Assembly (NCBI GenBank): GCA_028532985.1
Contig: JANCIK010000004.1
Location: 2,046,001-2,110,000, forward strand
Source: Stropharia rugosoannulata
Lineage: Eukaryota > Basidiomycota > Agaricomycetes > Agaricales > Strophariaceae
Length of the DNA: 64,000 nt
Reading direction: 5' to 3'
This document shows, piece by piece, positions 1 through 10,119 of the stretch. Below the pieces are notes generated by a model, which saw only the letters and a list, made by a program, of their open reading frames with translations, made no database searches and was not told where the DNA came from. Each line of letters begins with the position of its first letter. Positions within the stretch are counted from its first letter, which is position 1. Made by a program: the position numbers and the translations under genes.

Positions 1-568
1 CCCTCTTATAAGTTCCCAAACTGATGACAATGTTGAACATCAAGTGACTGCCGCCAGTGTCATGATGTGGTGGTGAGTCTCTGTTGTTGATCACCATGAG
101 CACACCAAGGGGTACATTCCAGTGTTCTAATAGGCTCTTCAGCTCTTGTCCATGATGAACCTGGTCCGGGTGTTTATATTGGCTAGGATTAACCACACTG
201 AGTAGACCACCCATGAAGGCAAAGAACATATGTTGTTGTCAAAGCCATGTAAAACCGGCAGCTTTATGGATATTTTTGCTGACAACTAGCAGTAACGACA
301 TCTGGACACATTTATCAACTCTTGTATTTTCAATTATAGACAGACTTACTCCATAGCCCATTTCAAACCATGCTAAAGCCAGGCTCACATTTCCTAGCTT
401 TCTCCAGGCTGCCTTCTCATGATAATTGGCTAGGCCACCTCTCCAGTCTGAATTATTTCTTGTGGTCTTCATTAACAGGGTAAGTTGATCTACATTCTCC
501 TATAGACCGTACTGGCCAGCAGTCAGATATCATTCTGTGCAACAATTGTCATCACCTACCTGCATATA
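1..568 (-). pseudogene. TET/JBP-like 2OG-Fe(II) dioxygenase domain, C-terminal part of a decayed gene, truncated by the window edge
   Basis: Read on the minus strand, 470 to 1 gives a segment starting NNSDWRGGLANYHEKAAWRK, a probable short intron (donor GTAAGT near 344), then a frame containing EHWNVPLGVLMVINNRDSPP followed by HHDTGGSH and ISLGTY. In basidiomycete TET/JBP-like dioxygenases the order is an N-R-x-S/T stretch, then the iron-binding H-x-D, then a hydrophobic strand ending G-x-Y; here H-H-D would supply His and Asp. The distal His and the Arg that binds 2-oxoglutarate would lie beyond the left edge. An in-frame TGA follows FTWL near 237, so the copy is probably dead. Family role (known): oxidation of 5-methylcytosine in DNA. 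It appears to continue from the acidic region at 1567-2694 across a TIR element. Family assignment is from motif pattern only. Confidence 0.5.
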
Positions 569-1566
569 CATCAGGAAAACCACTTTTTGGAAAAGAGACT
601 TTTTGAGACATCTATGTGTCTCTTGGGAAATTTAGTGTCTTTTTGAGACATCAATATGTCTTTTGGTGAATTTTATGTCTTTTTTATACTTTTAAAGGTC
701 TCCTAGAGACTTTAGGGAAATATGTAATTCTTCCAATGTCTTTTTAGGGCTTTTTATGTCTTTTAAAGTCTTTCAATTTTTTTAAGTATTTAAATGTATT
801 GGTGTAGTTGTATAAATAGTTTTATGTCTCTGAAAGATTGTAGAAATGTCTCATAAAGTGTATTAAAAAGCTACAAAAAGATTCAAAAAGACATTTAAAG
901 ACATAAGAACCTAGGAAAAAATTGACTTATGAATAGCTATTGTCAACTAATACTTGTAATCTACATTGTAGGTCTTATATAAAATACATCTGAACATGAC
1001 TAAATTCAATGACTTGTGATGTAATAAATTAATGTAGTCTAGAGCATTAGCATTATATTTGACCTGCAGTGAGTCTTTATACACAGGCACATAGTGTAGG
1101 GGAAAATATGCTGGTTTTAAGTCATATATGAAGCTGTTGGTTCAATTCCTGACTAATGCAAATTATTTCCACAACATAAGTTCCTCTTCCCATTGTACCT
1201 AAGTTAATGTAGTGGTTTATTTGCCATTGTATGTCTATGTAATATGCTGACTAATATAATTACTTTATGACAAATCTTAAGTACATTTAAATATACCTAA
1301 TTACAAATACAATCTATTCTATATAGTAGTGATTTGGCTAAGATGAGGTCATATTTTTAATGTTTTTATCAAGCAAAAATGTAACATTAAAAGACATTTA
1401 GAGACATGTAAAGACATTATGGACACATAAAAAGACATTAAAGAGACTCCTAGAGACATAAAAAAGTCTTTAAAAGTTTGATACCTGGAGACTTTGCTTT
1501 AAAAGTCTCCTAGAGACCCAGGTCTCCTGGGGTCTTTTTGAGTCTTTTTAAGTCTTTTTCCTGATG
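569..1566 (+). mobile_element. Non-autonomous TIR element, copy A (Plavaka-element relative)
   Basis: It starts CATCAGGAAAAC and ends TTTTTCCTGATG, an inverted pair. The interior is AT-rich, has no coding frame, and is full of AGACxTTTT/AAAAGTCT-type subterminal words. The last 100 bases or so (CCTAGAGACCCAGGTCTCCT and flanks) closely match the right end of the 13.8 kb transposase-bearing element at 13875-27708, tying this small element to it. The left part and most of the interior match 30150-31059 and its inverted copy 33982-34891. It interrupts the minus-strand dioxygenase pseudogene. No clear 2-bp target duplication is seen here. Confidence 0.85.
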
Positions 1567-2694
1567 CATTTTGCAAGAGATGAAATGTATCATCTCCCTG
1601 TTTGGGAACCTCCATGGGAGCCTCATCCTCCTCATCAATCTGTTTGAGCACTGTATGACTGGCAGCAACATTTGTTGGAATCAAGGGCTCATCTTCCCCA
1701 TTGCTGATTTCCATGGGTGTCCCTGCCTCTTCATTGTCATTGGCTGTCAAATTGATGGGTTGATGAGAGGTATTGCCATCAGGCATTACATCACCAAGTT
1801 GTGGATGTTGCCCAATTAGACCGGTGGCCTGCAAGTCAAGCTCCCTCTGGATTGGGAGTGTTGTGTCGACAAGTTGTGAAGTTGGTGTCCTTTACATTGG
1901 GGATTGTCTCCCCTCCAGGCTGGCCAGGTAAACCTCCATTTCTATGGCAAAGGCTCATCCAGGTTTGATGACATTGGATTTTGGGAGGGGTCTTGTAGGT
2001 AAGACCACCTTGTCCACCAGTACATCCATCGGGGGTTCATCTTCATCCTCAGTCTCCTCACCATCTGTTGTGTACTCAGATTCTTGTTCTTCCCCTTTGT
2101 TGTCTTCTCCTTCCTCTCCCGTTCCTTGAGATTCATCATCCTCATCCTCTCTGACTGGGACCTCCATTGGTGGGTCTTCTTCATCCAAGTCTGGCTGCAT
2201 GACATTTGATGAACCAGCAGTTTCAACACCGGCAGTTGATGGCACATCCTGGATTGTCTCTTTGGTGAGTTCTCACCCCATCCCTTTGCCAATGTGGGTT
2301 TCCTCCACAGGCCTTTGCTGTGCCTGGTCATTTCTTGTTATCATGCCATTGTAAAATGGCTTCCTGGCAATGTATACTGTCAGCTCATCAATTGAGGCCA
2401 TGCCTGCATGTAGTAGCAAAGTGTGTGGAGCTGTTCTAGGACTGGCAGTTGAACTCCTGAATTGGTCCAACATCATGGAGCTTCCCTGAGACAAGGGACC
2501 AACCGAGGGACTAGCACTGCTGTCTTCAGGCAGTGAGCTGATAAAGCATGGCAGGAAATAGTTGCATCCTTCAATTCCAGGCAGAGGTTCCTGTGGGGGA
2601 TAGGTGTAGGTATTCTTGCCCGGCAGTCAAAGGTTCTCCCACAAACACTCCCTGGGCTCTTGTGGCCCACCTTGCTGCCCCTGTTTGAACTTGC
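1567..2694 (-). pseudogene. Acidic linker region of the decayed dioxygenase gene
   Basis: One minus-strand frame runs through the segment if several stops are ignored. It contains PPQEPLPGIEGCNYFLPC, then a strongly acidic stretch with a repeated short motif: DEEDPPMEVP, EDEDEPPMDV, EEAGTPMEI and EDEAPMEVP. In-frame TGA codons occur near 2622, 2273 and 1957, each consistent with CGA changed to TGA; a TAA lies near 1899. The frame joins upstream to 4507-5253 when the repeat at 2695-4506 and one copy of its 4-bp target site are removed. Repeated (D/E)EDxPPMEV units in acidic tails often act as docking motifs, but no partner can be named. Confidence 0.55.
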
Positions 2695-4506
2695 TGAAGG
2701 TCCTTGTTTGGGTCTGGTCAAGTGCTCAGTGATGGCCTGTTTGTATGTCCTGCTAGAAATGATCTAACACAACACAACCAACAACCACAACAAAAACACA
2801 CAACCAATCTCAAACAAATGCTTCTTTAATGTGAAGTCAGGGGTCTATGTACAAAAGAAAGACACAGTTGTCTTTTATAATATAAGCCGAGTAAACATTT
2901 TCTTAACACAAAGACTCAGCCCAAGGGGCGTGGTAGTATAGTGTGATAAGTGTAGTTTGTATGCATATAACACAAGGTGCTCAAATGAGACTTAGTCTGA
3001 CACGACGATCAGAAAAAGAACTGAAAACTGTTTAACCACTCCAGGTATGTGTGCAACAACACTGCCTGCAAAATTGAACTGCTCCAGGTATACGTTAAAC
3101 ATTGCCTGCAAAACTGCTTCCAGACTCAAGACTTAGTCAAGTAATCCATCAAAAGCTTTGAACTCTCTCTAAACTTGCAGTGAGGACTTTAAACCATATA
3201 TATTCACTCTGGGTAAATCTACTCAGGGGAACCTGCTATTCTATGTTACATGCTGGGGTATTTATATGTTTCTGGGAGACAGGTTTTTGTAGGTGCCCGG
3301 AGACATTCTCTACTAAAACCTTGCACCTGATTGGTTTGTAGGTCCATATGGTTCTGCCTGTTTAATTACATTTTAGATGTTCTAGATGAGTGGAGTAAGA
3401 ATTTGAAATAACTAAAAAAGGATAGATTCTGGAGGCTTGTCAGGAATGAGCCTATTTTTAGAACAGTTAAACCATCTTTTGGTGCCTGGGCACCTGCCTG
3501 CCTCCTGAGTACAGTCAGTTCTACTATGCCTTGGCTTTTTGGAATGTAAGCCAGGACAGAGTTACCCCACTGGTGAGTCACGTTGCCTCTGACTGTACCC
3601 ACTTTTCAGGGTCTATCAGGCTCCCACCAAATAGCCCACTATATTCTCTCTGTATGGCTGGTACGAGGCTGCGTTAATTAGCCCAGTAGAATTGTCTAAG
3701 TTTATTAGCCCAGCTTATTGACCTTTTGCTAATTAACCCAGTATAATGTTCAGTCAAACAGCCCGGTATAATGACTAAGTCATTTAGCCCAGTATAATGC
3801 CTAAGTCAAATAGCCTGGTATAATTACTCAAGTTAAATAACCCGGCATAATGATCTGCTTTTCCTAATCTCTTGTTTTCAACAGCTGGTTTTTAGATTAC
3901 TGACCTGCTATAAATTCCTAGTTGAGTTTCGCTGTTATGGTTGGTGTCATTTAGCCCAGTATAATTTAGCCCGGTATAATGCCTCTGCCTTTGCACTCTG
4001 TTTAACCCGCTTATCTGACTTCCTCGAAATTGAAGACATTACTAAGTGTATTTCTTGGGCAGTAACTTTACATTTAGCCCGGTATAATTATACTGGGTTA
4101 AATGCAAAGTGTATCTGTGCTCTCCTTTGTGCCAGGCTTATTATTATTCTAACTTTAAGCTGGTCAGATGCACTTATAAGCCATACTGGTCCTGCGACTA
4201 AGTCCGACTGTAAAAGCTTATTAACCCGCTTGTTTAAAGTCTCTTGGTTTACTCTTCAGTTAAGTTCTTTAATGTGAACAGTTACCGTCATCACTTTTAC
4301 TTAAGCTTTCAGTGTGGTTTCACTTATAGTTAAAATAGCCTGCTTGATTGATTAAGTGGAGGTCTACACTTGTCTTCATTATTCTCTGTCTCTCATTGGG
4401 TCATACCAAAGGCTTTAATACGACTTTAATAGTCTAGACTACTGAAATGATAGGATTTATAGTAAAATTGCAAAATTTCATGGCCAGGCACTTAGGCACC
4501 CTATCA
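2695..4506 (+). mobile_element. Solo-LTR-like repeat R1, copy 1 (CpG-depleted)
   Basis: It begins TGAAGGTCCTTG and ends CACCCTATCA, the TG..CA form of an LTR. It is flanked by TTGC (2691-2694) and TTGT (4507-4510), an imperfect 4-bp duplication. Removing the element with one copy restores the reading frame of the surrounding pseudogene (KMLKH into KFKQGQQGG). It is near-identical to 18625-20514, but where that copy has CG this copy often has TG or CA. It contains many short TTAGCCCGGTATAAT-like words and a near-perfect 32-bp palindrome at 4072-4103. No protein-coding frame is credible. It could be a solo LTR of an unidentified retroelement. Confidence 0.7.
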
Positions 4507-5253
4507 TTGTGCTTCAACATCTTGAAGTAAAATTCAAGCCATTCCAACTTCTTATCCTTTTTCAAGCAGGATTTACAAACTTGATCAATTGTTTGGTTTG
4601 ACCCTGTCAGCCTTGCTGCAAGTCCTGAAATCTCAACCCATGGCACAGGACTGCCAAGGAGATCTGACATTTGGTGCATGTTGTCATGAAAATCTATCAT
4701 GAAAGATAGGAGGATGTCAAAGTGGTGCTGGATAGAATCAGCAGTGACTTGGTAGTCATCAATATCATCTACTGGTGCAAGCCACCAAATGGGCATTGTT
4801 TCTGTCATCGACATGAGCAGGACATCTTCTTTTTTCATGAAGTCTGGGTTGTAAGCCAGCAGGATCAAGATGCAATTTGGCCGGCAGGCAATGCTGTAAC
4901 TGTTGATCACCAACTGATCCAATAGATAAGGTTGCCTCATTTGGTATCCTTTCATTACACATGTTGAAATGTGAATTAATGTGAATTCCTGAATACAACA
5001 GTTAACTGTGAAGCAATAATCAATAGATAAAACTCACAATCTCCTTCATAAGCAGGTGGGCATAGGGGTTATTGTGGCGAAGCTTGCCCCCAGTGATCAA
5101 GTATCTCAGGACACAGCAGATGTGAAACATGCAGAGGTATAGAAGCAGGTTGCACTGTACATGATTGATACAGGCTTCTTCATCAAGGATCAGCATGGGG
5201 TTGGTGTTTGAAGAAGACATTGTGATGGAATGAAGCTTGAATAGCCATGGAGG
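4507..5253 (-). pseudogene. N-proximal exons of the decayed dioxygenase-type gene, function unknown
   Basis: Minus-strand exon from about 5250 to 5032 (contains TGGKLRHNNPYAHLLMKEI), a short intron starting GTGAGT, then an exon frame containing KGYQMRQPYLLDQLVINSY and PWVEISGLAARLTGSNQTID down to KMLKH at the element boundary. I do not recognise the domain. The reading frame continues into 1567-2694 once repeat R1 and a 4-bp duplicate are removed, so this is the upstream part of the same gene as the TET/JBP-like domain. The true start is lost: the long-TIR element beginning at 5254 replaces it. Confidence 0.5.
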
Positions 5254-7152
5254 CACATAGGACAGTGGCTGGGTACTGTAGTATATGGGACTTCAGTAAA
5301 CTATTAGTATACCATAGATCACAGGCCCATTTTCAACAAATGGCAACCTAGTATAATATTGTGATCTATAGGGCTAATGGCAACCTATCTTAGTACTGTG
5401 TTTCACAGGGCCATTTTCAACAAATGGCATCCACATATATAGGTGATGTAAATCCGGTGGAAAAACAACTTACAGCAGCATTATATATATATATATTGAA
5501 GCAAATCCGGCGGAATTAGTGTGCAGAGCGAGATAATGGATTTTAGTTGATGACTTTTAATATTTCTGCTGTTTTTTGAATATTTCCGCCAGATAGATGG
5601 TATAGTATAAATTTAGTACTTTGTTGCTGCTGATTTGTGCATTTAAAATTATTTTTATGGGTCAGTAGAATTCAAATACTTGATTACACTTTTTGTTTCA
5701 TAAAAAAGTGGATATTGTATGGTTTGCATTTTAAAAAATTTGATTGTGAAGTCCGGCAGCTAAAATTCCTATGGTGTATTTATTTGATACACCAGGGTGT
5801 AGGCCTATAGAGGTACCAAGTTTCCGGTGGCCTCTGGGGATAAGAAATTATTTTTACAAGTAGAAAAGATTGAAACCTGAATTTATCAAGGATAAAAATT
5901 GTTCATTTAACTGTGAGGTTTGTATGCCTCTGTACATGCTTTATAATGCACCTGGGCACCACCAGTCCGCCGTACTATAGAGGTAACAAGTCTTGTGCAG
6001 CCTCTGGGCTAAGTAATGATTTTTATTATTATAAAAGATTAAAAGCCAGATTTATGATTGTTTAATTAATTGTGAGGTCTGGCGGCCTTGGTACATGCCT
6101 TGCAGTGCACCTGGCTGCCAGATTTTATTCCCAACAAGTCCTCAAGAGCCTCTGGACACAACAAATGATTTTTACAATCAGAAATGATTGAAACCCGGAT
6201 TTATGAAGGATAAATATTGTTTAATTAACTTTGAGGTCCGGTGGCTTTTTTACGCACTTTATAGTGCACCTGCTCAATACATAGTTGCCATCCTATAAAT
6301 ACAACAAGTTTCTGGCGGCTTCTGGGCCCAAAAAATAATTTTTACAAGTAGAAAAGATTGAAATCTGGATTTATGAAAGATAAATATTGTTTACTTATCT
6401 GTGAGGGCTTGTGGGTTTTTCCACACATTATAGTGCATTTGGGTACTACTTGGTTGCATACTTGTATGGTCAACAGATTTCCGGTGGCCTATGAGTATAA
6501 AAAGAATTTTACAATTAAAGAAGATTGAAGGCTGGATTTAAGAAGGATAACAATTGTTTAATTAATCATGAGGTGCAGCAGCTCTTCTAGACATCTTGTA
6601 GTGCACCTAGCCGCCGTATTGTATGGCCAACAGGTTTCCAGCGGCTTTTGGGCATAAAGAATTGTTTTTATAGTTAGACAAGATTACAACCTGGATTTAA
6701 ATTAAGTAAAGATTGTTTAATTGACTGTGAGGTCTGGTGAATTTTTTACACGTCTTGTAGTGCACCTGGCTGCTGTCTTGTATAGCCAACAAATTTCCAG
6801 TGGCTTTTGAGCACAAAAATAGATTTTTACAAGTAGAAAAGATTGAAACATGGATTTACAAAGAATAAAGATTGTTTAATTAATTATCAGGTCCCCCAAT
6901 CTCAAGACATGACTTGTAGTGCACCTGGCTGCTGCCTCAGGCTGCCAGACATTACCAATAGTAAGTTTTCAGATCCAGGTGAGTGCTTTGGGACACTCTC
7001 AACAAGACTATGCTGCAGCAAGCCTTTGTGACAGAGAAAGTGCAATGGTGACATTGTACTATTCAAGAATCTCACCAAGCTGCTCTCCAAATGTCTAGTC
7101 ACTGGCATGCTCATAATGTTGAATGAGCATGCAGATGTAATTTGCAAAGCAT
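5254..7152 (+). mobile_element. Long-TIR (foldback/MULE-like) element R2, single-arm copy with captured copia fragment
   Basis: It starts CACATAGGACAGTGGCTGGG and follows the right arm (reverse complement) of the complete element at 51004-54058, including the interior piece derived from copia gag and integrase (about 6950-7150). No matching inverted arm is found downstream, so the right end is missing. The sequence shows many CG to TG or CA differences from the 51 kb copy (for example CCGGCGG read as CCGGTGG), so this is an older or more decayed copy. Confidence 0.7.
5720..6905 (+). repeat. Subterminal tandem array, about 160-167 bp period, roughly 8 diverged units
   Basis: Each unit has the order GTGAGGTCCGGCGG, CACTTTATAGTGCACCTGG, a CAACAAGTTTCCGGCGG-like box, TTTTTACAAGTAGAAAAGAT, then GGATTTATGAAGGATAAA. 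Unit starts lie near 5744, 5911, 6070, 6230, 6400, 6567, 6726 and 6888. The same array is found inverted at 52400-53560. Tandem subterminal units are typical transposase-binding arrays, but that role is inferred. Confidence 0.65.
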
Positions 7153-7199
7153 TGGCACAAGTCAGAAGCATCACTTGCAGAGTGGGAGTCACTCAAGTC

Positions 7200-8120
7200 C
7201 ATGAAGTTCGACTGCTGCACTTGCATGTGTACCTATCTGCTCAGCTGAGATGATGCTTTGGAGCTCAGCATTGTCAATGGCAAGCTTTTCTTTCCTCCAC
7301 TCAGTCAGTGAAGATCTTAATATTCCAGGACTTTCCTTCTCTCGGCCCCTTGCTCCGAAATGTATGTATGTTTCTCATGCATTTTGTGCAGTATTAACAA
7401 TGCTAAGCAGGTTCTTGATCTATACAGTATAAAGCATCTGTGGATTGACAGCATAATGAGTTTTCAGCGCTGCTCCTCTGTTGTGGAAACATTTTGTAAC
7501 AACCCAACTGTTCATGTCTTGATCATGTCTTCAATTGGGATGGTCGGTCTCAACCTCACTGTTGTGTTAGTGATAATATTCCTCGTACATTGTCTCATAC
7601 CATATGGTGCTCAGGATGAGTTGCAAATATGTGGCTGCTGTCATTGCCAGCCACAAATGAAAGCTGTCCGATGCTACCACTTGCTCGCCAACGAGACAGT
7701 AGATATTATTCTGTCATCACTTGCAAAGGACAAGCACCATATGATGGCAGCCTTTCTCAAGCAGGAGCACAGCAACGGTATGCAATACAATTATTGTCCC
7801 TTAAATATTCACTAAACATCAATTCCAGAGTTGTACTGACTGCTGACTGGACAAAGTCTTAGCTCACCAGCAGACAACTTTGATAATGATGACCCAGGCT
7901 ATATGTTGGAAGCTGAAGTGCCAAATAGACATGAGGGGTCCTCCACCCCTGACGATGCCAACAATGCTGATGCACCTGTTAACAGATTGCAAGGCAAAAA
8001 GGCAAAAGCAAAGAAGGATGCCAACAAGCAGCGCAAGCCAAAAAAATCAAGGAACAACAGCAACAAGAACACTGTTGCTCTAGCACTAGGTGATGCAGAG
8101 ACAGTTAATGGCATGTTGTC
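7200..8120 (+). pseudogene. SNF2-family helicase C-terminal domain remnant
   Basis: Exon with KILIFQDFPSLGPLLRN, a 49-nt intron (7362-7410, GTATGT..AAGCAG), then LYSIKHLWID, IMSFQRCSSVVETF, VLIMSSIGMVGLNLT (motif V, GLNLT) and QICGCCHCQPQ at the motif VI position. SNF2 proteins have Q-x-x-G-R-x-H-R-x-G/P-Q there; both arginines are cysteine here, explained by CGC to TGC changes. The tail after a likely second intron (about 7770-7830) has DNDDPGYMLEAEVPNRHEGS and a Lys-rich stretch GKKAKAKKDANKQRKPKKSR. Known role: ATP-driven DNA translocation in chromatin remodelling. The loss of the motif VI arginines and the missing ATPase lobe make this a dead fragment. Confidence 0.65.
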
Positions 8121-8349
8121 TGTCCATTATCTATTTGCATGCAGCTTACTGACCTACCTGACTTTACTATCCATTCAATATGCTATAACTGTCAGCAGTG
8201 CAGTTGCTTCAGCTGTTTGAGCATTGGCCATCCCAGGAACGTGAGCTAGTGCTGCCATTAGAATATCAGCTGCAGCCACTTATTGGCACTCGGAGACGTG
8301 CCACACATATGTAGAGATGTTATCAACAGCTCAATAATTTATTGACTTA

Positions 8350-9044
8350 TCCATACAGAGAGCTCTGAGGCAAAAAAAACCCTCACCAAAGCAGCTGTGT
8401 TCCTACAAGGTACTTATCAACTACAATAGCTCCCCTATCCCTCTGGAGAATATGGAACAGGAGCCTGTGATTTCAATGGATGTAGACGAGAACTCTGCCA
8501 CACTGTGTCAGGTTGTACAACATTTGAGACTACTCACCTAGGATACTTTGCTGTCGACACATATGATCAAAGATCAGCTGGAGGAACTGACACACATGTC
8601 AGTGAAGGATCTCCCTCCAAACAGGACTGTTGACAACTTCTTCAAATATGTAAAGCTGGTTCCCAAGCCTGCAAATGACATCTGTAAACCAACAGCTTTC
8701 CTCAGAGGACCAGTGTGAAGCAGTTGGTCAGAGGTCCCTGTGCTGCCAGGTCCCACTCCAATGCCAACCAATGATCGTCTGGGTGTAGACTTTGTGCCTT
8801 GTCGTCTCAATTTTGCCCAGTTGCCAAATGACATCTTGCAGCCAATCAGTGATTCTTTGTCTTCAGCCAGCACCTCATCTTTGTCAGCTGGCAGTGCTTC
8901 ATCCTCAAAATTGACAGCTGGCTCTGGAGTAGTATCTACAGAATGTCTGACCCCATGTAAGTTAAATTGTGCTGCAGATATCATGATTACTAACATTTGC
9001 CATTAGCTAACAGTACTATGTGCAAGCACACTACTCTTGTCTGC
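8350..9044 (+). pseudogene. Unknown decayed gene, upstream part
   Basis: One plus frame runs from about 8358 with RALRQKKPSPKQLCSYKVL, NYNSSPIPLENMEQEPV and KDLPPNRTVDNFFKYVK, through a TAG (near 8540) and a TGA (near 8716, fitting CGA), to a Ser-rich stretch and ECLTP. An intron with canonical ends (GTAAGT at about 8957, branch-like CTAAC, TTAG at 9006) follows. The product is not recognised. It could be the 3' part of the SNF2-like gene or a separate downstream gene. It is cut by the LTR-like insertion at 9045. Confidence 0.4.
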
Positions 9045-9950
9045 TGTGAGGGGCTGGGGCTGGCCCCTTGTGAAAACAAGAAAAACCATAAGGTTTAGAA
9101 AATAGATACACAAGAAGCAACATATCTGCCATAACAATCGGAAACTACTATCGGAAACTGAAAGAACAAGAAGAAGCACGAAATATGAAGACTGAGATAT
9201 GAAGATGCAAGTTTATTCGAAGATATGAAATATGTACATGATGAAACAAGAAGACAAGCACAAGGAAGACTCAAGATGTTATTACAACTCAATGGCAGAT
9301 CAAGAAAGACAACAGCATCAGAGCAATATTTGACTTCTGATGCCGACAACATCAGATCAATATTAACAATCTGATGTAACTATGAACCCACAAGGAAGTC
9401 AATCACATGGAAATACTCATACATACGACCTGGGATAAAAATGGTGACAGATTCCGACAATATGCAAGAGTTTCCGACGACATGCAGGCATGTGGTAGCA
9501 GAAAGCAGAAGAATCTCAACACAAACACAAGGGACATAGGTGTGGAGAGAGGGTCGGAGGAGATGTATGTTTAGGGGTGAACATGGAGATGATCCGGCCA
9601 CAGGAAGATTTCTTGTGCTTGGGCTTGGTTTCCGAAGATAAGGAAATTTGTGGCCAAGATATGAAGCATGCTGTAGTGCAGCATGGTTTCCGACGAGATA
9701 AAGTCAGCACAGGCGGTTGGATCTTCGTGGATGTATATGGTACGATCTGGGCATGGCAACCAGACGGGTATTTAAGGAGTAGAATATCTCTGTACTTCTC
9801 TAGCTTCCTTCAGGGTTAAATTCTACCTACACACATCATACCAGTTTGCATCGGAAACTGTTGTTTAAACCTTGTACACTGGAAGCTCCTTGTTATAAAA
9901 CAAGTAAAACCTTTTCAACGTGCTATTGTTGTACACATGTTGCCTTCACA
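9045..9950 (+). mobile_element. Probable solo LTR
   Basis: The ends TGTGAGGGG and CCTTCACA are imperfect inverted repeats with TG..CA termini. Near the 3' end, GTATTTAAGGAG (about 9770) followed by a CT-rich stretch resembles an LTR promoter and start region. It splits an otherwise readable gene remnant (8350-9044 and 9951-10119). No convincing target duplication was seen, so the exact ends are provisional. Confidence 0.45.
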
Positions 9951-10119
9951 CATTGTGAACTATAGAGACACGCTTTTCAGACCAGTCCTACCCACTTCGC
10001 ACCTCACACCGCAGTCAAAGCTGAGTCAGCTCATTGAGTCCCCTGCTGTCGTCACAATGATCTGTCAATCCATTTACAGGCAAAGGGAAAAAGTGTCAAG
10101 GGTAAGGAACAACCCTTGA
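9951..10119 (+). pseudogene. Unknown decayed gene, downstream part
   Basis: Frame with VNYRDTLFRPVLPTSHLTPQ and LIESPAVVTMICQSIYRQRE, ending near a GTAAGG donor-like site at about 10102. It is taken as the continuation of 8350-9044 across the LTR-like insertion. No function is assigned. Confidence 0.35.

Noticed and set aside
2300..2330. Possible 28-nt intron GTGAG..CCAG in the acidic region at about 2248-2275
   Set aside because: Too short for splicing, and the frame continues through it with a single TGA that fits CGA to TGA like the other stops.
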